From NCBI GenBank assembly GCA_026225015.1, contig JAMFRY010000021.1:1-5118 (forward strand): a DNA stretch of 5,118 nucleotides. The letters run 5' to 3'. The first letter of the stretch is position 1. Every line of letters starts with the position of its first letter. This document shows positions 1 through 5,118 of the stretch, piece after piece. Source of the DNA: Alphaproteobacteria bacterium. GTDB lineage: Bacteria > Pseudomonadota > Alphaproteobacteria > Acetobacterales > Acetobacteraceae. Below the pieces are notes generated by a model. The model did not search any database and was not told where the DNA came from. It worked only from the letters and a program-made list of their open reading frames with translations. The translations under genes and the position numbers were made by a program.

Positions 1-740
1 CGCCCAGTCTTTTGCTCCGCCAGCACCACCATGCCCGGCACTGGCGAAGCGACATGCGCGACCAGATTGCCATTGCCCTCGAGGCTGGGCGGCAGCAGCA
101 ACGGCGGGGGGGATGCGGGGGCGATGCTGCGGTTCGGCCGCAGCGCCTGCATGAAAGCGGCAAAACCCGGCGCGTCGGTGATGCCGTCGGCGAGGTAGAT
201 GCGCGTGGTTTCGGAGGCGCTCTTAAGGGCGGAAGCAGCGCCGGCCCGGTCCCCGGGCCAGGGCTGGGGAGCAAGCGCCAGTAGCGTCTGGCGTGCCTCA
301 TTCGCCGTCATGACGCCGCGAATGGCGGGTGCCGCGTTACTTGCATCGCGCGCCGTGGCCAAAAGGGCCACCCCGCGATGCTGCGCTTGCGCCGCGCCGA
401 TGATCTGCCCGGCAGCGTCCATCATCCGCGGCCAGTTCGGCGCGGCGGCCCAGCCATTATCGATGACAAGCAATACCGGTCCTTCGCCGGACAAAGCCGG
501 CGGCGGATGCAAGGACGGCCCTGCCAGCCCGAGAATCACCAGGCCAGCCGCCGCCAGACGCAGCAATAGCAGCCAAAGTGGCATGCATTGCGGGGTACGC
601 TCCGCGGTTTGCAGGCCGCGCAGCAGGGCAAGCGGCGGAAAAGCGATCCGCCTTGCCGCCGGCGGAGTCAGCCGGAGCAGAAAATACAGGCCGGGCAAGG
701 CCGCCAGACCCAGCAACACCAACGGGGCGGTGAAAATCAT
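1..740 (-). CDS. BatA-like / DUF4159-type membrane protein, N-terminal part (cut by window edge)
   Basis: This reading frame starts with ATG at 740-738 and stays open to base 1, giving 246 residues with no stop; the C-terminus lies outside the window. Two hydrophobic segments (about residues 3-22 and 54-74) flank a basic, proline-rich linker, the layout of the BatA N-terminal double-transmembrane domain. A VWA-like region follows, with a beta strand ending in LVIDNGWAA (residues 91-99). In true VWA domains this place carries the DxSxS metal site; here it reads D-N-G-W-A, a form I associate with alphaproteobacterial DUF4159 proteins. Those proteins are usually very long (inferred about 900 residues), so the DUF4159 domain itself is not visible and the name rests on the N-terminus and context. 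The start overlaps the DUF58 stop as ATGA, indicating translational coupling. The protein is expected in the inner membrane as partner of the MoxR/DUF58 pair. The exact role is unknown. Confidence 0.8.
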   Translation of the reverse strand, partial: MIFTAPLVLLGLAALPGLYFLLRLTPPAARRIAFPPLALLRGLQTAERTPQCMPLWLLLLRLAAAGLVILGLAGPSLHPPPALSGEGPVLLVIDNGWAAAPNWPRMMDAAGQIIGAAQAQHRGVALLATARDASNAAPAIRGVMTANEARQTLLALAPQPWPGDRAGAASALKSASETTRIYLADGITDAPGFAAFMQALRPNRSIAPASPPPLLLPPSLEGNGNLVAHVASPVPGMVVLAEQKTG

Positions 741-1552
741 GGTGCAGCCGGCCGAGGCGCTGACAGAGCCAGATACAGCGCGGCCAAGGCGGTTGCGGGC
801 GGCGCGTCGGTCCGGTGAAACAACGGCGTTTGGCCGGCCCGCATTGCGGCCAGCCGCACCGCCTCCCGCTGGGCGCCAATGCGGGCGCGATAGGCCTGGC
901 CCCAGGCTTGCGCGCTTGGCGCCTCGATTGCCGGATCGGAGGAGAATCCTTCAAAAACGATGCGGCCGGTATATGGAAACTCCCATTCCGCCGGATCAAG
1001 AATCTGGACGACGGCACCGCCTGGCGGGCCTGAGAATACCGGGTCAGGCTCAAGAAAATCACCAAAGGCGATCAAGCGCGCCCTGGGATCGGTGCGGGCG
1101 TCCCCGCCGCCGCCTATCGCCGCCGCCAGTTTTTTCAGCGCGGCCGTTCCGGTCAGCGGCGGCGTTATCCCTGCCAGCGCCACCCGCTCCCCGGCCCGAA
1201 GCAGCAGGCTGGCCAGCGCCAGCAGGAGCAGAACCGCGCGTTCGCCTTTGCTTGGCAGATTCGGGGTGGAGCGAAACCCCATGCCCGGATGGTCATGCAG
1301 CCGCAACGCGACGCTGGCCTGCGCCTCCCATTCGCGTTCGCGTAGAAAATACCGCTCGGAGCCGGCGCTGCGGCGCCAATCGATGCGTCTGGCGTCGTCG
1401 CCGGCGCTGAAATCGCGGAACTGCCAAAAATTCTCGCCCTGGCCGGTACGCCGCCTGCCATGCATGCCGGGCGCCGCGGCATGGGCCAGCCGCTCCGCCG
1501 CCAGCAGCAAACGGGGTAATCCGGCGGCGAGCGATTCCGCGGCGGTGGTCAA
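737..1552 (-). CDS. DUF58 domain-containing protein
   Basis: This 271-residue protein shows the DUF58 signature: a GENFWQFRDFSAGDD stretch (residues 39-53), then RRIDWRRSA (55-63), then an arginine/glutamate-rich REREWEAQA segment (71-79). A hydrophobic helix at about 105-118 lies in the VWA-like fold. Its length is close to that of other short, soluble alphaproteobacterial DUF58 proteins. DUF58 proteins are encoded next to MoxR ATPases and are thought to be their substrates or adaptors; the biochemical function is not established. The start is TTG at 1552-1550, overlapping the MoxR stop (TTGA). The next in-frame ATG (residue 30) would remove the conserved lead-in to the signature, so TTG is preferred, although no strong ribosome binding site precedes it and re-initiation after MoxR is likely. 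Oddly, the expected DxSxS metal-binding motif reads D-H-P-G-M at residues 87-91. Confidence 0.9.
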   Translation of the reverse strand: MTTAAESLAAGLPRLLLAAERLAHAAAPGMHGRRRTGQGENFWQFRDFSAGDDARRIDWRRSAGSERYFLREREWEAQASVALRLHDHPGMGFRSTPNLPSKGERAVLLLLALASLLLRAGERVALAGITPPLTGTAALKKLAAAIGGGGDARTDPRARLIAFGDFLEPDPVFSGPPGGAVVQILDPAEWEFPYTGRIVFEGFSSDPAIEAPSAQAWGQAYRARIGAQREAVRLAAMRAGQTPLFHRTDAPPATALAALYLALSAPRPAAP

Positions 1553-2529
1553 AGTCTTGCGGCGAGCCGGGCAATCATGCTGTCCAGCTCCGCACCTTCG
1601 GCGCGGGCGGAGAAGTTCAGCGCCATGCGGTGGCGCAAAGCCGGCAGCGCCAGTGCGGCGACGTCATCAAGGCTGGGGGAAAACCTGCCATCCAGCAAGG
1701 CGCGGGCGCGGCTGGCCAGCATCAGCGCCTGCGCCGCGCGCGGGCCGGGCCCCCAGGCGAGCGCCGTTCGCAACTCCGGCCAGGCCGGGCTCTCCGGCCG
1801 CGCACCGCGCACCAGCGCCAGGATGCCGTCAACCACCTTGGAGGCGATAGGCATGGCGCGCACCAGAATTTGCGCCTCCAAAAGGTCAGCTGCGGTCAGC
1901 AGGGACAGGGGTTTTGGCTCCTCGACGCCGGTAGTGAGGATCAGCATGGCCCGCTCGTCGGCGGCGCTGGGATAGTCGATGCGGATATCCAGCAAAAACC
2001 GGTCGAGCTGAGCTTCCGGCAGCGGGTAAGTGCCCTCCTGCTCGATTGGGTTCTGGGTTGCGAGCACATGAAACGGGCTCGGCACCGGGCGATTCTCGCC
2101 GGCAATCGCAACCGAGCCTTCCGCCATTGCCTGCAGCAGAGCCGATTGGGTGCGCGGGCTGGCGCGGTTGATCTCATCGGCCATCAGCAATTCGGTGAAG
2201 ATGGGGCCGGGAATGAAGCGGAAGCGGCGCCCTTCAGGCCCCTCATCCAGAACCTCGCTGCCCAGAATGTCAGACGGCATCAGGTCCGGCGTGAACTGCA
2301 CCCGCCTGGTGGAAAGGCCAAGCACAACGCCCAAGGTTTCCACCAGCCGGGTTTTGCCGAGGCCGGGGACGCCGGTAAGCAGTGCGTGGCCGCCGGAGAG
2401 GATGGCCGCCATACTCTGCTCGATCACCTCGCTCTGGCCGATGATGACATCCCCAACCGCGGCGCGGGCCGCGCTCAGCCTGGCCACCATCGCGCTTAGT
2501 TTGGCCTCGATGGCGATGCCATCCATCAT
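1549..2529 (-). CDS. MoxR-family AAA+ ATPase
   Basis: This 326-residue AAA+ ATPase belongs to the MoxR group (AAA_3 type), whose members act as chaperone-like machines on VWA-domain partners, for example in metalloenzyme maturation or envelope stress. Visible motifs are Walker A GVPGLGKT (residues 53-60), the MoxR-typical FTPDLMPSDILG (79-90), Walker B LLMADE followed by INRASPRTQ (114-128), sensor 1 ATQNPIEQEGTYPLPEAQLDRF spanning 157-178, and a sensor-2-like GPGPRA in the C-terminal lid. All catalytic residues appear intact and the length is normal. The frame extends upstream to a possible start at 2604, but those 25 residues are not MoxR-like. ATG 2529 or the adjacent ATG 2526 fits the family better, with a weak GGA 7 to 10 bases upstream and AGGAAAG further away. 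It is the first gene of the leftward operon and its stop overlaps the DUF58 start. The substrate is unknown. Confidence 0.95.
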   Translation of the reverse strand: MMDGIAIEAKLSAMVARLSAARAAVGDVIIGQSEVIEQSMAAILSGGHALLTGVPGLGKTRLVETLGVVLGLSTRRVQFTPDLMPSDILGSEVLDEGPEGRRFRFIPGPIFTELLMADEINRASPRTQSALLQAMAEGSVAIAGENRPVPSPFHVLATQNPIEQEGTYPLPEAQLDRFLLDIRIDYPSAADERAMLILTTGVEEPKPLSLLTAADLLEAQILVRAMPIASKVVDGILALVRGARPESPAWPELRTALAWGPGPRAAQALMLASRARALLDGRFSPSLDDVAALALPALRHRMALNFSARAEGAELDSMIARLAARL

Positions 2530-2627
2530 GAATTTATCCAGTTCTTTCCTGAGCCATTTGATTGCCCAATGGATGCTACCTATATCGACACGGCATGAAA
2601 ACATCGGCGGAAGGGAAATCTATAATT
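2530..2627. promoter_or_regulatory. Divergent intergenic region between the two operons
   Basis: About 100 bases separate the MoxR start (2529, leftward) from the preferred DUF1285 start (2628, rightward). Since both operons begin here, the leftward promoter must lie in or just beyond this segment. The stretch is visibly richer in A and T than the flanking genes. On the minus strand, possible -10-like sequences are GATATA/TATAGG near 2580-2588 and TATAGA at 2624-2619, but I find no convincing -35 partner. A short imperfect inverted repeat, CCATT (2554-2558) and AATGG (2568-2572), is present and could be chance. No terminator or riboswitch-like structure is seen. Confidence 0.5.
2598..2626 (+). 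promoter_or_regulatory. Candidate rightward promoter with consensus -10 TATAAT
   Basis: A perfect TATAAT lies at 2621-2626. Seventeen bases upstream is AAAACA (2598-2603), which matches only three of six positions of the TTGACA consensus. Transcription would begin near 2632-2634. That conflicts with the preferred GTG start at 2628 and would instead favour the ATG at 2670. A consensus -10 can arise by chance in an AT-richer spacer, so this is a tentative call. Confidence 0.25.
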
Positions 2628-3275
2628 GTGAGTGACGGCCCGGCGCAACCCAAAAAGCCGCCAACCGCGATGCCGGAAGCCATTGTGATGTGCCCCGAGA
2701 CAATGCAGGCGCCGAGCGATGTTCCAGCCCGCCAGGCAGTCGATCACGGGCATTTGCCGTTCATTATCCAACGCGATGGCACCTGGCTGTACAAAGGCAG
2801 CCCGATTACCCGCAAACCGATGGTCTGCCTGTTCTCTACCGTGCTGAAACGCGAGGAAGACGGCACGTTTTTTCTGGAAACGCCGGCGGAGCGCGGGTTT
2901 ATCGATGTGGAGGATGCGCCTTTCGTGGCGGTGGAACTGGAATGGAACGGCCATGGCCCGGAGCAAACCCTGTGCTTTCGCATCAATACCGACCAATGCG
3001 TCACCGCCGGGCGCGAGCACCCGATCCGGGTTGCGCATGATTTGCTTAGCTGCGAGCCGACGCCCTATCTTCATATCCGTGATGGCAAAGGCAGATACCC
3101 GATCGAGGCGCGCATCAACCGCGCCACCTATTACGAGCTTGTGGCGCTGGCCGAACCAGGCCTCCATCACGGCCGCAAGGTGCTGGGCATTTGGAGCGAT
3201 GGGGTGTTTTTCTCCCTGGGCGAACTGCCGCCGGGATATGAGCACGACAACGCAGAGGACCCGGACGAGGCGTAG
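2628..3275 (+). CDS. DUF1285 domain-containing protein
   Basis: This protein of unknown function has 215 residues from the GTG at 2628. The recognisable DUF1285 core begins at about residue 43 (LPFIIQRDGTWLYKGSPI), continues through KPMVCLFSTVLKREEDG and TPAERGFIDVEDAPFVAVE, and ends near IWSDGVFFSLGEL shortly before the stop. The N-terminal 40 residues are low-complexity and proline/alanine-rich, as is common in this family. There are no signal peptide or membrane segments, so it is probably cytoplasmic. The start is uncertain. GTG 2628 is preceded by an AAGGGA stretch (2611-2616) and gives a lead-in length similar to homologues I recall. ATG 2595 (11 residues longer) has no ribosome binding site, and ATG 2670 (14 residues shorter) would fit the TATAAT at 2621. 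It is the first gene of the rightward operon, 18 bases before the Nudix gene. Family assignment is firm; the role is unknown. Confidence 0.9.
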   Translation: MSDGPAQPKKPPTAMPEAIVMCPETMQAPSDVPARQAVDHGHLPFIIQRDGTWLYKGSPITRKPMVCLFSTVLKREEDGTFFLETPAERGFIDVEDAPFVAVELEWNGHGPEQTLCFRINTDQCVTAGREHPIRVAHDLLSCEPTPYLHIRDGKGRYPIEARINRATYYELVALAEPGLHHGRKVLGIWSDGVFFSLGELPPGYEHDNAEDPDEA

Positions 3276-3293
3276 CCCGATCGCGGCCAACGC

Positions 3294-3872
3294 ATGGATG
3301 CGGGCTATCCGCGCGCCATGAACGAGGCTGACATCCGCGCCAAGCTTTTGGGCCTGGTGCATGCGCCGCTGGATTATGAGGATTACTGGCCATCGGCAGT
3401 ACTGGTGCCTATGGAGGTCAAGCGGGGCGTGTGGCTCACGCTGCGCGCCAACCATCTGAACAGACATGCCGGGCAGGTGGCCTTTCCCGGCGGGCGGATC
3501 GAAGATTTCGACGAATCGCCGGAGGCGGCGGCCCTGCGGGAGGCTTCGGAAGAGATTGGTCTTGAACGGGAAGACGTAACACTGCTGGGCAGGATGGGTG
3601 ACTATATCACCGGAACGGGGTTTCATGTCACGCCGGTGCTGGCCTTGGTGCGGCCGGGTGTGCAGTTTGCGCCGGCGGCGGATGAGGTAGCGGCGGTATT
3701 TTGTTTGCCCTTCGAGATGCTTTTGGACGCGGACGCCGCCAAACAACGCCGGGGATTTTACCGCGGGCAGGAGCAGCATTTCTGGGTCTGGCCCAAGGCG
3801 GAGCATCTGATCTGGGGCGCCACCGCGGAAATACTTGTCAATTTGGCGCGGCGGCTGCGCGGCGATTCATGA
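3294..3872 (+). CDS. CoA pyrophosphatase-type Nudix hydrolase (NudL-like)
   Basis: This 192-residue Nudix hydrolase probably splits CoA and its derivatives into phosphopantetheine and 3',5'-ADP in the cytoplasm. The subfamily signature is clear: WLTLRANHLNRHAGQVAFPGGRIEDFD spans residues 47-73, running into the Nudix box AALREASEEIGL (79-90), whose REASEE glutamates bind the catalytic metal. The spacing from the GG to the REASEE block is longer than in the general Nudix consensus, as is usual for this CoA-specific (UPF0035/NudL) group. Near the C-terminus lies the phenylalanine/tryptophan-rich GQEQHFWVWPKAEHLIWGATA, typical of the family. The start may be ATG 3294 or, eight codons later, ATG 3318 (MNEADIRAKLL); neither has a strong ribosome binding site, and the second would still include the whole domain. 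The stop overlaps the cca start (ATGA). Substrate specificity is inferred from the motif, not shown. Confidence 0.92.
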   Translation: MDAGYPRAMNEADIRAKLLGLVHAPLDYEDYWPSAVLVPMEVKRGVWLTLRANHLNRHAGQVAFPGGRIEDFDESPEAAALREASEEIGLEREDVTLLGRMGDYITGTGFHVTPVLALVRPGVQFAPAADEVAAVFCLPFEMLLDADAAKQRRGFYRGQEQHFWVWPKAEHLIWGATAEILVNLARRLRGDS

Positions 3873-5038
3873 TCGAAATGGCGCGCATCGCCGTGCCGGG
3901 CGTTGAACGGGTTTGGGCGGCGCTGCCGGAGGCAAGGATTGCCGGCGGGGCAGTGCGCGATGCGCTGCTGGGTGTTGCGGTCTCCGATGTCGATTTTACC
4001 TCGCCGCTCAGTCCGGATGAGGTAATGCGGCGGCTGGACCGCGCCGGGATCAGATCCGTCCCGACCGGCATAGCGCATGGCACGGTTACCGCCGTTATTG
4101 GCAAACGCGGTTTTGAGATCACCACCTTGCGCCGGGATATCGAAACCGATGGGCGGCATGCGGTCGTGGCATTCACCGATGACTGGCGCCAGGATGCCGC
4201 GCGGCGGGATTTCACCATCAATACCATGTCGATGTCGCAGGACGGCACGGTTTATGATTATTTCGGTGGCGAGGCGGATTTGCGCGCCGGCATCCTGCGC
4301 TTTGTGGGCGAGGCGGAGCTGCGCATTGCCGAGGATTATTTGCGCATAATGCGGTTTTTCCGGTTCTTCGCGCGCTACGCCAAAGGCGAACCCGACAAAG
4401 ACGCGGTTCGGGCCATTACGGATTTGCGAGACGGCATCGACACCCTTTCCGTCGAGCGCATCTGGAGCGAGATCAAGCGCATCCTTGCCGCTGCCGATCC
4501 GCGTGCCGCCGTTGCGCTGATGCAGACGACCGGCGTATTGCCGCTGATTTTTATCGAAGGCGCGAATATTCCGGCTTTGAACCGGCTTGTTGACCTTGGC
4601 AGCCCGCCAGTACCAATGTTGCGGGTTGCAGCGCTGCTCGGCGGCGATGCCGAGGCTTTCGCCGCGCGCTTGAAACTCAGCGGCAACGAACAGGAATTGC
4701 TGGAAACTTACAAGAAGCCAAATGCCCTCTCTCCAACCTCAACCGATGCCGACCTGCGCCGCGCGCTGGCCGATGAAGAAGCCGAAGCGTTGATCGCGCG
4801 AAGCTGGCTGGGCCAAGAGGTTGAGCCGGGATGGGATGAACTGCGCGGCCGGATTGCCACCATGCCACGCCCGGATTTTTCGTTACACGGCCGCGATATT
4901 GTCGCGCTGGGGATTCCAGTCGGTCCGCGCGTGGGCGAAATTCTGAAGGCAGCACGCGCGTGGTGGTGGGAGAATGGGTGTGTGGATAATTTAGAGGCCT
5001 GTCTGAAGCAGGTCCAGCACCGGCTGCATGGCCAGTAA
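3869..5038 (+). CDS. cca: CCA tRNA nucleotidyltransferase
   Basis: This 389-residue enzyme adds or repairs the 3'-terminal CCA of tRNAs from CTP and ATP without a nucleic acid template. It is a class II (bacterial/eukaryotic) member of the polymerase beta superfamily. The head carries GGAVRD (residues 26-31), the metal-binding DVD (40-42), GTVTAVIGKRGFEITTLRRD (71-90) with GRH at 95-97, and RRDFTIN (112-118). The nucleotide-selecting EDYLR lies at 155-159, followed by the RNA-binding neck ERIWSEIKRIL. The shape of the C-terminal region (VGPRVGEILKAARAWW) resembles alphaproteobacterial homologues. I see no HD phosphohydrolase domain. The frame stays open upstream to 3701, but that part overlaps the Nudix gene. 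ATG 3869 forms an ATGA overlap with the Nudix stop and places the GG-VRD motif at the usual distance; ATG 3878 is a possible alternative. All catalytic residues appear intact. It could be a CC- or A-adding specialist, but a full CCA-adding enzyme is the simplest reading. Confidence 0.96.
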   Translation: MIEMARIAVPGVERVWAALPEARIAGGAVRDALLGVAVSDVDFTSPLSPDEVMRRLDRAGIRSVPTGIAHGTVTAVIGKRGFEITTLRRDIETDGRHAVVAFTDDWRQDAARRDFTINTMSMSQDGTVYDYFGGEADLRAGILRFVGEAELRIAEDYLRIMRFFRFFARYAKGEPDKDAVRAITDLRDGIDTLSVERIWSEIKRILAAADPRAAVALMQTTGVLPLIFIEGANIPALNRLVDLGSPPVPMLRVAALLGGDAEAFAARLKLSGNEQELLETYKKPNALSPTSTDADLRRALADEEAEALIARSWLGQEVEPGWDELRGRIATMPRPDFSLHGRDIVALGIPVGPRVGEILKAARAWWWENGCVDNLEACLKQVQHRLHGQ

Positions 5039-5103
5039 TCGCCTGCGACCGTGGCGCCGAGTTCGTCGTCTTGGCCACCTCTTCCTGTCGAAAGCCGCCA
5101 TCT

Positions 5104-5118
5104 TGTAGGATGGGTTAG
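5104..5118. repeat. Possible left half of a dispersed REP-like palindrome, cut by window edge
   Basis: The final 15 bases read TGTAGGATGGGTTAG. This closely resembles the left arm of a dispersed imperfect palindrome seen between genes in many proteobacteria, in which a GATGGGTT arm is followed by a short GC-rich loop and AACCCATC. The right arm would fall beyond the window, so the pairing cannot be seen. The placement, about 65 bases after the cca stop in non-coding DNA, fits such an element. The identification rests on remembered similarity only. Confidence 0.4.

Noticed and set aside
199..1410. Long plus-strand open frame of 403 codons opposite the BatA-like and DUF58 genes
   Set aside because: It is antisense to two well-supported genes. 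Its product is low-complexity, rich in arginine, alanine and proline, and shows no recognisable domain, as expected for a mirror frame of GC-rich coding DNA.
1630..2499. Plus-strand open frame of 289 codons opposite the MoxR ATPase
   Set aside because: The opposite strand encodes an intact ATPase with every expected motif. The antisense product is glutamine/arginine-rich and matches no family I recognise.
2530..2604. 25-codon upstream extension of the MoxR ATPase
   Set aside because: The residues are unlike MoxR N-termini and would use up most of the divergent promoter space. The paired ATG codons at 2529 and 2526 give the expected protein length.
2580..3806. Minus-strand open frame of 408 codons opposite the DUF1285 and Nudix genes
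   Set aside because: It spans two clear genes and their junction on the other strand, and its translation is arginine/histidine-rich without motifs. It is best explained by high GC content and codon bias of the real genes.
3701..3868. Upstream extension of cca by 56 codons
   Set aside because: This part lies entirely inside the Nudix gene in another frame and has no nucleotidyltransferase character. The ATGA overlap at 3869 gives a normal cca N-terminus.
5051..5078. Possible terminator hairpin after cca (GTGGC at 5051-5055 pairing with GCCAC at 5074-5078)
   Set aside because: The stem is only five base pairs with an 18-base loop and no following run of T, so it does not resemble a Rho-independent terminator.

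Overview
The window is a compact, GC-rich (clearly above 60% by eye) chromosomal segment that looks alphaproteobacterial. The protein sequences and gene order (a MoxR ATPase/DUF58/BatA-type membrane protein cluster next to DUF1285, a CoA-type Nudix hydrolase and CCA tRNA nucleotidyltransferase) match an arrangement I know from alphaproteobacteria. An Acetobacteraceae/Rhodospirillales-like source is a guess; no rRNA or other marker is present to settle it. Nearly all of the sequence is protein-coding. I see no tRNA, rRNA, CRISPR array, transposase or phage gene.

Layout. Bases 2529 down to 1 hold a leftward (minus-strand) operon: a MoxR-family AAA+ ATPase, then a DUF58 protein, then the first 246 codons of a large BatA/DUF4159-type membrane protein that runs off the left edge. 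The two junctions are 4-base stop/start overlaps (TTGA, then ATGA), so the three products are probably translationally coupled. Bases 2628 to 5038 hold a rightward operon: a DUF1285 protein, a CoA-pyrophosphatase-type Nudix hydrolase 18 bases later, and cca, which overlaps the Nudix gene by 4 bases (ATGA). The two operons diverge from a spacer of about 100 bases (2530-2627) that must hold at least one leftward promoter and probably a rightward one. The last 80 bases are non-coding and end in what looks like the left half of a dispersed REP-like palindrome cut by the window edge.

How the genes work together. In families of this type, MoxR ATPases act as chaperone-like AAA+ machines on partner proteins with von Willebrand A (VWA)-like domains. 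Here the partners are the DUF58 protein and the membrane-anchored BatA-like protein, in both of which the usual metal-binding serines of the VWA site are not apparent. In the rightward operon, Cca builds or repairs the CCA end of tRNAs and the Nudix enzyme probably cleaves CoA or related nucleotides. The DUF1285 protein has no known role. The window is mostly ordinary core genome. The points worth a second look are the degenerate VWA sites, the conserved but unexplained DUF1285-Nudix-cca linkage, the uncertain DUF1285 start with an internal TATAAT, and the terminal repeat fragment.
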